Shown piece after piece: positions 34,536 through 42,197 of a stretch of 64,000 bases of DNA (position 1 is its first letter; each line of letters begins with the position of its first letter). The notes under the pieces are model-generated. The model did no database searches. It was given only the letters and a program-made list of their open reading frames with translations, and had not been told where the DNA came from. The position numbers and the translations under genes are program-made. Origin of the DNA: Flavobacterium sp. HSC-32F16 (GTDB lineage Bacteria; Bacteroidota; Bacteroidia; Flavobacteriales; Flavobacteriaceae); the NCBI RefSeq assembly GCF_024171645.1, contig NZ_JALKAC010000001.1, positions 558,001 to 622,000 of the forward strand, read 5' to 3'.

Positions 34536-34711
34536 GACCTAATTTGAAACACTAAGGTAAGGCAAAAGCATTTTAAGGCTTATTTAAAGACAAAAAAAGA
34601 AAGAGACGACCTGCTGGCCGTCTCTTTTTCTATTCAATATTTAAAAATTAATCTTCTTTTTCAGTCAGTTAAGTGGCTAAATTATAAAAACACCTAATCT
34701 GTAACACTACC
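33876..34711 (-). mobile_element. IS1-family element inserted in an RHS tip
   Basis: The transposase, an inner CCTAATTTGAAACACTAAGG motif next to the ATG, a terminator hairpin (AAAGAGACG 34600-34608 with CGTCTCTTT 34619-34627), and the terminus ending CACTACC at 34711. The terminus is fixed because RHS coding text stops exactly there. The left end near 33850 was not resolved. Confidence 0.65.
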
Positions 34712-34960
34712 TCCTTATTACGCATTAAGAATATTATATCTGTCGGAGCCATTCCATCTGGGTCGACAAAATAAATTGGATTATCAAAAGCATAATTATA
34801 AGGACTGTATCTTCTCATCTTTTCCGCCAGCGGGTCAATATTCATCCATCTTCCTAAAGCAGGGTCGTAATTTCTTGCTCCATAGTCGTACATCCCAAGC
34901 CCCAGCTCGTCTTGGAGCTCCTTGCCGTTGTACTTATACTTATAAGGGTTTGTGGTTATT
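34712..34960 (-). pseudogene. RHS tip fragment truncated by IS1
   Basis: The minus-strand frame from about 34960 encodes [38 protein letters not shown] and [21 protein letters not shown], then IIFLMRNKE, after which the IS1 terminus begins and gives unrelated residues to a stop. Only the conserved RHS core end and about ten residues of the variable tip remain; toxin and immunity parts are gone or separated. Its sequence around the core is nearly the same as at 4763, 33790 and 39540, giving substrate for recombination between tips. Confidence 0.8.
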
Positions 34961-35036
34961 TTTACAAGTTTTTACCTGTTAAATGACAGTTTTTTTAAGA
35001 ACATGATTTTATAAGATAAACTTACTGTTTTATTGC

Positions 35037-35696
35037 TCAAATCCAAAAATAAATCTTCAAAACAGCAGTAAAAATCACTAAACTTTTACTGAAGCAGATT
35101 GTCCTGCGGTTGAGTCGTTTCAGATGAGTTCTGAGTGTCAAATTTTTCCTTTCAATATGATTCGTACCGAAACGTTTTATAGAATGCACTTTGTCATCAA
35201 TCAAATACTTGTAGTTTTTAAGTCTGTCTGTAAATATCTTTTCAGCGTCAGATAATTTTAAAGTTTCCAGAACACGGTTCAGCGTTTTATTGGTTCGTTT
35301 CCCTACATTAAAACTCACTACATTTTTAGAATTCTTGTCCAATGCATAAACCAGCCAGATAAAATTTCGCTTATTGCTAATGTAAGTACACATTTCATCT
35401 ACTTCAAAAGTTTTACCTTTACTGATGATTGGCTCGGCAATACTTCTGGCAATTGATATAATTCTTTTCAATAATGTGGTAGCAGATATTTTCAGTATTC
35501 TTGCGGTGCTTCTTATTCCTAGTCCTTCTTTTGTGAACAACACTATCTCCTGATTAATATCTCCTTTGTAAGCGTTGTACCTATAGTTAATCTGCTGTCG
35601 TTTTTGACAAATATTACATTTATAACGCTGATTACCATTAGATTGAAATCCATTCTTTATGCATTTACCATTGCAAAAATTACATTTTATTTTCAT
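35037..35696 (-). CDS. IS1-family transposase
   Basis: 219 residues with zinc ribbon (CNFCNGKC at 5-12, CNIC near 28-31), HTH (FTKEGLGIRSTARILKIS), catalytic FEVDEMCTYI and TDRLKNYKYLID, and the HIERKNLTLRTHLKRLNRRT signature. It is a close relative of 33876-34535, differing by scattered substitutions, so the two are not products of very recent transposition. Intact frame. Confidence 0.88.
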   Translation of the reverse strand: MKIKCNFCNGKCIKNGFQSNGNQRYKCNICQKRQQINYRYNAYKGDINQEIVLFTKEGLGIRSTARILKISATTLLKRIISIARSIAEPIISKGKTFEVDEMCTYISNKRNFIWLVYALDKNSKNVVSFNVGKRTNKTLNRVLETLKLSDAEKIFTDRLKNYKYLIDDKVHSIKRFGTNHIERKNLTLRTHLKRLNRRTICFSKSLVIFTAVLKIYFWI

Positions 35697-35872
35697 GACC
35701 TAATTTGAAACACTAAGGTAAGGCAAAAGCATTTTAAGGCTTATTAAAAGACAAAAAACGAAAGAGACGACCTAATGGCCGTCTCTTTTTCTATTCAATA
35801 ATTTAATTTTAATATTCTTTTTCAGTTAGTTACATGGTTATATTATCAAAACACCTAATCTGTAACACTACC
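35037..35872 (-). mobile_element. IS1-family element
   Basis: Same architecture as the copy at 33876-34711: CCTAATTTGAAACACTAAGG beside the ATG, a hairpin (AAAGAGACG 35761-35769 with CGTCTCTTT 35780-35788) and the terminus CACCTAATCTGTAACACTACC-like ending at 35872. The left end is unresolved; RHS-like text (GGGTTTG...TTTTTACAAG) lies just beyond the transposase stop region. Confidence 0.65.
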
Positions 35873-35998
35873 GAAAAAAACGGGACTCAAAAATGAGTAA
35901 AAACCTACAATTATTGATTTTATTCAATTTGCTAACTTAATTGAGTTATAAAGCCTTAAATTTTACTTAAACCATTAAAAATCAATCGATTAACCTAA

Positions 35999-36026
35999 AA
36001 TACATAACTAAATTGAGTTATGTATT
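35999..36026. terminator. Terminator hairpin between IS1 and recombinase remnant
   Basis: AATACATAACT and AGTTATGTATT form an 11-bp stem with an AAATTG loop and a following T-run. Apart from this hairpin, 35873-36140 holds nothing I can annotate. Confidence 0.7.
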
Positions 36027-36140
36027 TTCACTTTTTTGAAGAATTCTCAAAAAACAATGAAAAAAGCATTGAATTTTTGCGAATAAATTTTTGCCCATAT
36101 GATTTAATATAAGGTTACGTGCTTAAAATTACCGATTCTT

Positions 36141-36819
36141 CTAAGCAACTTGCTGTAATTGCATCCTATTATATAGTTGAAGAACCGTTGGAGCATAAAA
36201 CTTATTGCCATGTCTGGTTTTGAAGTTTAGCTGATTAAGATAATCTGCAATTTGTCTGTAGCTCATTTCTTTCTCTTTACAGTTGAGGATTATAGACTGA
36301 GCCTGACGATTTCTATCATTGTTCATTGCATTTTCCTTGATTTTATTGACTCCTTTGGCTCTGGCTTCGCTGGTCAGATTTTGCGGATTGCCCAATTTTA
36401 CTCCTTTTTTCTTAAGTTCCGCAAGCGCAACCTTAGTTCTGGAGCTGATAAGCTTTGCTTCCTGCTCCGCTAGAGCACTAAATATATGGATGGTAAAATT
36501 GTTGGCTGATGGCATGTCAACCGCCAGAAACTCAATACCTGCATCCATAAGGGAGCTCACGAAGCTCACATTGCGGGCTAAACGGTCTAATTTTGCGATG
36601 ATGAGAATTGCACCTTCATTTTTTGCCAGTTGGATAGCCTTATGTATTTCGACACGCTCACGTTTATTTGTACCTGTTTCAATCTCGGTAAAATCCTTTA
36701 AGATAATTCCGTCCTGTGAGGTCACGTATTTTTCAACGGAACTTTTTTGGGCTGATAACCCTAATCCAGAGATTCCTTGCTCTTTTCTGCTGACTATAAT
36801 ACGCTACAAATTTTTTCAT
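36141..36819 (-). pseudogene. Serine recombinase (resolvase/invertase), frameshifted
   Basis: From the ATG at 36819 the frame reads MKKFVAYY and then shifts: a two-base loss at the arginine codon (about 36795) of the usual YxRVS box sends it to a stop. In the shifted frame VSRKEQGISGLGLSAQKSSVEKYVTSQDG leads into the remaining 194-residue frame, which carries the catalytic-domain body (IIAKLDRLARN, FLAVDMP, EREA-like ALAEQEAKLIS) and a C-terminal HTH (MSYRQIADYLNQLNFKTRHG). The catalytic serine is thus out of frame with the normal start. Probably inactive. It points leftward next to a Rep-like gene, suggesting a plasmid-derived pair. Confidence 0.75.
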
Positions 36820-36950
36820 GATACTATTGATTTAAACCTTAAACGTCCGTTGATGATTTATTACACTGCAAAGATTCCAGGCTTTTTTGGATTATCCTAG
36901 AAAAATCCTGGTTTTCCTGGGCTCACAGCTTTTTTGGTCATTTCAGAGCA

Positions 36951-36978
36951 CAAAAAAACGAGGTCGTTAGCCTCGTTC
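36951..36978 (-). terminator. Terminator of the small gene at 36967
   Basis: On the minus strand ACGAGG and CCTCGT form a 6-bp stem around the stop codon of the small gene, followed by a T-run. Confidence 0.7.
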
Positions 36979-37113
36979 TTTGGATTGTATCAATCGTGTA
37001 AATTCTGAAAACTCTTTATCGGTAAAATTCTCCTTTTTAAAACTTATCGGCAGTTTGAGCGGTTGTGACTGCAATACCTCTTTGAGCTGAGAAAGTTTAA
37101 GCTTAATTCTCAT
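36967..37113 (-). CDS. Small protein downstream of Rep-like gene
   Basis: 48 residues: MRIKLKLSQLKEVLQSQPLK, then LPISFKKENFTDKEFSEFTR and LIQSKERG. The ATG lies inside the last codons of the upstream gene (11-bp overlap, different frame) and the stop sits in the terminator stem, supporting a real, translationally coupled gene. Basic and helical; function unknown. A copy-control or accessory role to the Rep-like protein is possible but unproven. Confidence 0.6.
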   Translation of the reverse strand: MRIKLKLSQLKEVLQSQPLKLPISFKKENFTDKEFSEFTRLIQSKERG

Positions 37114-37747
37114 TGTCTATAGTATTTGTGCTGTTGGTGATAAAATCCCAGTCTTCTCCGCTCAGACCGTCTTTGGACATGTAGAACAATCCTGCTTTGT
37201 ATCGGTCATAAATACTTACATCGGTTCTGTCGTAGTTGAAGTAGTCTTGAATATCCGTTACAATCTGCTCATGAAGATTCTTATCAGCAATGTAGACCAC
37301 AAAATGATTGTGACAGCCTTTTCGATTTGGGAACGGCTCAGTAGTAAAGAACAGTCGGATTTCTGTTGATACTCCATATTTTTGGTTCAGATAATCATAG
37401 AGTCCGTGCATCTGCTTAAAACAGCTTGTCTTGTTGCGGTCTGCTCTGTATGCTACCGTAAAGAAAAAGCTCCAGTCCATCTGCCAGAAGGTATGCTGTA
37501 GGCTCTCTTTGTCTGCCAGACAATCGATAAGGTTTCTCATTGATTGGTTTTCCTGTCGTAAGGCTTTGTTCTCATCAAACATGATTTCGCTGTCAAAGTA
37601 TCTGGCATGGTCAGCAGGGAACATTCTCTTTCCGTTTCTTAGGCTAGTTTCAGTAAATAGGTCTTCATTCTTTTTGTAGAATCTGTAGATAGTGCTTTTG
37701 CTGGTTTTAGTGCTGATTATAAATTTCTGTAAGTTTTCATATTTCAT
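37103..37747 (-). CDS. Rep-like protein with HxH motif (possible HUH endonuclease)
   Basis: 214 residues. The N-terminus is an HTH-like module (TSKSTIYRFYKKNEDLF...GKRMFPADHARYF), followed by a short coiled coil (ENKALRQENQSM). Residues 92-195 resemble a rolling-circle Rep core: SFFFTVAYRADRN, a FFTTEPFPNRKGCHNHFVVYIAD strand with H146-N-H148, and tyrosines at 180, 183 and 189 in the helix after it. HUH Reps nick DNA at an origin and bind the 5' end through tyrosine. The middle HUH position is Asn rather than hydrophobic, so I keep the call tentative. The hairpin at 37909-37930 could be its origin. Confidence 0.5.
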   Translation of the reverse strand: MKYENLQKFIISTKTSKSTIYRFYKKNEDLFTETSLRNGKRMFPADHARYFDSEIMFDENKALRQENQSMRNLIDCLADKESLQHTFWQMDWSFFFTVAYRADRNKTSCFKQMHGLYDYLNQKYGVSTEIRLFFTTEPFPNRKGCHNHFVVYIADKNLHEQIVTDIQDYFNYDRTDVSIYDRYKAGLFYMSKDGLSGEDWDFITNSTNTIDNEN

Positions 37748-38320
37748 TTTGTTGAATGGTTAGTATTTTGTTATTGGTTAGATACAGGAACTCCATACAA
37801 GGAGGTTAGTCAAGCATCTTAACAATAAATACTAACGAAACTCGAAAAGTGTAGCTTATTGGCACTTTTTTTTGAAAAATATTTTTTTTAGATGGGTAAA
37901 TTAGTGTTCCAAAATGAGACACTATTTTGGGAGATTTGAAAAACTGTAGAGTTTTCACTTGGAACACGGATGGTATCAGTTGGTATAAGTACACAATTTT
38001 ATAGTACGGGGAGGTAATTTGATACTAAAAATCTAGGAATTTGATATTGAAATAGCCGATACAGGCAGGGAGAATGTTCAGAATACTATTTTTTCAAATC
38101 TATTGAATTACCGTAGTAGTTGCAGGCTAATATGAATTCTATTTTAACAGTTTGGTACATCATAAAGTACTATAAAAGCAAAAGCCACTCCGTTATGGAA
38201 TGGCTTTTTGATTCTCTTTTTAGCACGGATTACAAATATAACTTTATTGACATATCTGAGCGGTCCCGTACACTACTCATCTGATATGTTTCTGTGTTTC
38301 TAATCCTACGATACCCTGTA
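37748..38320. other. Non-coding region with hairpins upstream of the Rep-like gene
   Basis: No gene is supported; a 62-codon frame at 37806-37994 is not credible. Hairpins: AAAAGTG/CACTTTT (37845-37869), CCAAAAT/ATTTTGG (37909-37930) and a terminator-like AAAAGCCA/TGGCTTTT (38180-38208). CATATCTGA and CATCTGATATG motifs near 38250-38290 resemble IS1 terminus text. Confidence 0.5.
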
Positions 38321-38704
38321 TTACTTACTCATATCCAAGTATTCATTAGCCATTTTTTTAGTTTTTTCATCTACAGCTTTTTCATCATATGTTAGAATAT
38401 CAAATACATCATAGGATGCTTTTTTATAGTGATACTTATTAGACATAATTAATGAATAATACAAAAGTCCTGCTAACTTTTGTTCTCCCATATAGTGAAT
38501 CCCTTTTAATTGATTATATGCCAGCGTATCTCCACTATACAAAACAAGTTTTTCTAAGCTATCCATTAATTTTTGATTAGATAATTTTTCCCTATAAACA
38601 GTCCCAGAGTTTTCATCTGTATAATTAACTTTTGCCTCTTCCTTTTTTTTACATGAAAAAACTAGCGCTATGATTATAACAACAATTATAATATTTGATT
38701 TCAT
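38321..38704 (-). CDS. Lipoprotein downstream of RHS gene (immunity candidate)
   Basis: 127 residues. Lipoprotein signal MKSNIIIVVIIIALVFSCKKKEE with lipobox VFSC, then a soluble helical domain (LSNQKLMDSLEKLVLYSGDTLAYNQLKGIHYMGEQKLAGLLYYSLIMSNKYHYKKASYDVFDILTYD). It resembles short TPR-type immunity lipoproteins in layout. It starts 17 bp after the RHS stop on the same strand, so co-transcription with the toxin tip is expected, and an envelope location would protect against a tip active in the periplasm. The role is inferred from position only. Confidence 0.65.
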   Translation of the reverse strand: MKSNIIIVVIIIALVFSCKKKEEAKVNYTDENSGTVYREKLSNQKLMDSLEKLVLYSGDTLAYNQLKGIHYMGEQKLAGLLYYSLIMSNKYHYKKASYDVFDILTYDEKAVDEKTKKMANEYLDMSK

Positions 38705-38721
38705 AATTTATTTATTTTAAA

Positions 38722-41700
38722 CTAAAATTTTTTTCTACTAACTTCAACACCATTTTTATATGCTACTAAATCACCGTCATTCTTACCCGAATACATAACT
38801 TTAGATACGCCTGAAATCTTATATTCACAAGGTCCAGTATTTTTATCTATTTCCCTATAATTTACGTATCCATCTGCACCAATCACTGTAATATTAGGAT
38901 ACGCTTCTGATATCATTTGAGCCAAACTTAAGCCATTTTTTCCAATTCTTGCAGACTCACATGTCCAAAGAGATAATGTTGTTCCCTTTTTACCTTTGGC
39001 TTCATCCCATTGGTCATTCAAGCCACTCATCATTTTATCAAAATCCTCTGCATTTCGTACAGTGAATCTTCCTAGCTCATCAAACATGAACTGAACTGCA
39101 CCATGACCAAAAACAGTAAAACTTCTATCGCCCTTTTTATATTTTCTTGATTTTACAACACCATCAAAACGATTATTTCCTGAAGAAAATAAACTAACAG
39201 GCTCTTCATCTTCACTCTCACCTTCCTCACTTTCGTTAGATAAAGATTCTAAATATGCTTTGAATGATTTATTAATTTCATTTGAAATCTCAGCTTGTTC
39301 TTCTAAGTATTTTCCCATTGAACTACCATCATCTTTCCCTTCTTCTTTAATATTTGAAGTATCAACTAACATTCCATCAGGGTCAATAAAATAATTTGGA
39401 TTATTGTAGGCATAGTTATAAGGAGACCAGCGCCTTGATAATTCAGCCAGCGGGTCAATATTCATCCATCTACCAAGTGCAGGGTCATAGTTTCTTGCTC
39501 CATAGTCATACATGTTAAGACCTAGCTCGTCTTGGAGCTCTTTTCCGCTGAACTTATACTTATTATTAGTAGCTAAATAGTCATTATATCCTTTATGTTT
39601 TAAACCAAAAGGATAATAATTATTCTCCTCGATAATTTCAAGAACTTGTGTCTGCGGATTTTTAGCATAACTTAAACGCACATTTCCCAAATGATCTTTG
39701 TATTGGAAAACATACGACAAAGCACCTTCTGTGTTTTTTACATATCCTTCTGCCGTTGGAAAAAATTCCAAAACATTGTCTTTGTATTGAAAACCTCCTA
39801 AATAATCCGTTGTAGCAGTAACCATTCCTTCATTAATAATTTTCCCTAGTTTCTGTCCTGCTGCGTTGTAAATATACTCAATTGAGTTTCCCGTTCCAAA
39901 TGTAATTTTCTTAGGCAGATTCAAGTGGTTATAAGTAATGTTAGTGATCTTTTTGTTCTTATCACTGATCATATTACCATTATCATCATAGCTATAATCA
40001 TCACCTGTTGTATTAAAATCGTTAAAACCGCTGCTGTTATTAGCATTGTCGTCTACTTTTAAAAGCTCGTTGGTATTATCTTTATAACCATACACTAAGT
40101 TATCAATGATATTGGTTCCTATTTGCGGATCCATGTCTCCAAATCTGGTTAAAAACTTAATATTTCCGTTTTTGTCGTAGGTTAAACTCTCATCATAAGA
40201 ATTAGTCGTTAAACCACTCTTTTCGTAAATCGCATTTTTTAATCGGTTTAAATTATCATAATGATAACCGTAGGCACGCTCTGTATTATCTGAAGCTGTT
40301 CTCCAAAAAGTCTCGGCTATGTTGCCATTGTATAATGCTTTTACATCACTGATTCCGGTTTGTGTTTTATCATAATTAATTTTAAAAGCAAATAAATCTA
40401 TTAAGCCTAAATCTAACTGCAAATTGTCAGTTTCATTAATTGCCGTAAGCCACCCTCTGATATTGTACTTATAATCTACTTTTTGCAGAGGATTTCCGGT
40501 GCTGTTTCCTGTGTTTTTGCTTATCAGCTGTCCAAGATCATCGTATGTATTAGAAGCCATAAGTTCTATTACCCCACCGTTGATTTGATGGGTATGAGTA
40601 AGAAGACGATCCTGGGGCGAATAGGTAAATTCTTCTCGTATACTTAATTCCGTACTGCCAGAAATACGCTTATGTTTTAAAACAGTATAAAGTGTTTTGC
40701 CTGTAAAATCGAGTTTATTATCGGTTTGTGTATAACCTCCCAGATGGTTTTGCATATATGTGCGTATTGGGCGCCCTTTAAGATCGTAAATCGTAGTGCT
40801 GGTTTCTCCTGTTGGGTTTGAAGCTGTTGTTAAGGTTCTGGTCCAGCTTCCTGTCGCCAATCCTTTTACATTGCTTAACACAGCATCGCCTTCAACAACC
40901 GTAGGAACTGCCGGCACATTTGGGTAATTGTAATCGTCATAATACGTAACGGTTAACAGTTTTATATTTACCGGTTCAATCACATTACTGTAATACGCCT
41001 GTATATCATCTATAATGCCTGATGCCTGCTTGCTTTCAAACAATACCGCCGCATTATTATTAGCATCCTGAAGTGCTTTTCTAACGGCTGTATTGCAGGT
41101 TTGATTGTTCCAGCCCGTATAAACAGGACGTCCGAGAGCATCATATTTGGTAATCATCCATCCTATGGCAGTATCATCTTTAAAAGGCGAAAATGCTGGT
41201 CCTGCTGCTACGGGTCTGTCTAATTTATCATAGACGATAAACTCCCATTGTTTTCCGGGTAGTTTTTTCTCGGCTAAACGGTTTCTGCCGTCGTATTTAT
41301 ACTGGTAACACAAATCATTTAAAATATCAGCATTGATCGCACCGTCGGCTTTTGGAGGAATTACATATGTCAGGTTTCCGTATACATCATACACATAATA
41401 GGTATCATGTTTTTGACCTGCATCGTACGTTCTTTTTAAAATTACCTGGCCTTCCTTATTTTTAAACTCCACTGTAGAACCCGAAGATTCTAATGGATTA
41501 TTATCGGTGTTTTCATCAAAAGTGACATTTTTATACAGTTCGTTTGCACCATAATGTCCGGCATCCTGAAAACTAATATCGTATAATCCGGATTCGGCAT
41601 TAAAAGAAGTATTGGCTTTATATAGTTTTACCTCATCAGCAGTATTAGTGTCATATCGTAATTTAATTTCATGACCACTGGTCATTGCCCAGGAAGTTCC

Positions 41701-42162
41701 CGGAGCGGCCTGTCTTAAAACCCTGTTTAAAGGAGAAGATTCTAATTTCTTTTCAGAAAAAGGATTTGAGGTATTATCATATTTATCGTTACTGTAAAAT
41801 GATATTGATCCATTTATGGCAGATATTGGATCAATTCGCGGATAACTATTACCTCCGTTTGAAGCTGCATAAGGCAGATATTCCTTAACCTGCCTGCCAA
41901 ATGCATCATACTCTACAGGAGTAATAATGTCCTGACCGCTACCGCCTTGTCCAACAGCTATGGTTTGTATAGGACGGCCGAGTCCGTCAAAATAGCTTAT
42001 ATTTTGATTTACTTCATTTTTTGTCAAGGTATTAAAATCAGCTGACTGCACTGCTTTTTTAGGAGACGCTGTATAGACAAAATTATCATCACTGAAAGTC
42101 TGGGCTTTAGCACTAACCGTTTTCAGCAATATTAAAATGGATATGTATATGTATTTTTTCAT
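38722..42162 (-). CDS. RHS repeat toxin protein with peptidase-like tip
   Basis: 1146 residues. Signal peptide (residues 1-20, ...KTVSAKA), then a DUF6443-type start (SYFDGLGRPIQTIAVG), about 30 YD-type repeats, and the core end [34 protein letters not shown]...[19 protein letters not shown] ending at FIDPDG. The tip after DPDG has an acidic linker (SNESEEGESEDEEP) and a domain with VFGHGAVQF (H1020) and LSLWTCESARIGKNGLSLAQ (C1068). A His-Gly followed about 50 residues later by Cys after a beta strand is the pattern of clan CD (caspase/C80-like) cysteine peptidases. The shell would encapsulate the tip. It is third in a leftward operon and is followed by a lipoprotein. Confidence 0.85.
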   Translation of the reverse strand: MKKYIYISILILLKTVSAKAQTFSDDNFVYTASPKKAVQSADFNTLTKNEVNQNISYFDGLGRPIQTIAVGQGGSGQDIITPVEYDAFGRQVKEYLPYAASNGGNSYPRIDPISAINGSISFYSNDKYDNTSNPFSEKKLESSPLNRVLRQAAPGTSWAMTSGHEIKLRYDTNTADEVKLYKANTSFNAESGLYDISFQDAGHYGANELYKNVTFDENTDNNPLESSGSTVEFKNKEGQVILKRTYDAGQKHDTYYVYDVYGNLTYVIPPKADGAINADILNDLCYQYKYDGRNRLAEKKLPGKQWEFIVYDKLDRPVAAGPAFSPFKDDTAIGWMITKYDALGRPVYTGWNNQTCNTAVRKALQDANNNAAVLFESKQASGIIDDIQAYYSNVIEPVNIKLLTVTYYDDYNYPNVPAVPTVVEGDAVLSNVKGLATGSWTRTLTTASNPTGETSTTIYDLKGRPIRTYMQNHLGGYTQTDNKLDFTGKTLYTVLKHKRISGSTELSIREEFTYSPQDRLLTHTHQINGGVIELMASNTYDDLGQLISKNTGNSTGNPLQKVDYKYNIRGWLTAINETDNLQLDLGLIDLFAFKINYDKTQTGISDVKALYNGNIAETFWRTASDNTERAYGYHYDNLNRLKNAIYEKSGLTTNSYDESLTYDKNGNIKFLTRFGDMDPQIGTNIIDNLVYGYKDNTNELLKVDDNANNSSGFNDFNTTGDDYSYDDNGNMISDKNKKITNITYNHLNLPKKITFGTGNSIEYIYNAAGQKLGKIINEGMVTATTDYLGGFQYKDNVLEFFPTAEGYVKNTEGALSYVFQYKDHLGNVRLSYAKNPQTQVLEIIEENNYYPFGLKHKGYNDYLATNNKYKFSGKELQDELGLNMYDYGARNYDPALGRWMNIDPLAELSRRWSPYNYAYNNPNYFIDPDGMLVDTSNIKEEGKDDGSSMGKYLEEQAEISNEINKSFKAYLESLSNESEEGESEDEEPVSLFSSGNNRFDGVVKSRKYKKGDRSFTVFGHGAVQFMFDELGRFTVRNAEDFDKMMSGLNDQWDEAKGKKGTTLSLWTCESARIGKNGLSLAQMISEAYPNITVIGADGYVNYREIDKNTGPCEYKISGVSKVMYSGKNDGDLVAYKNGVEVSRKKF

Positions 42163-42197
42163 GGATATGCTTATATTATTAAATCAAACGAAAGACG

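Noticed and set aside
37806..37994. 62-codon frame upstream of the Rep-like gene
   Set aside because: It covers two hairpins and has no family resemblance.
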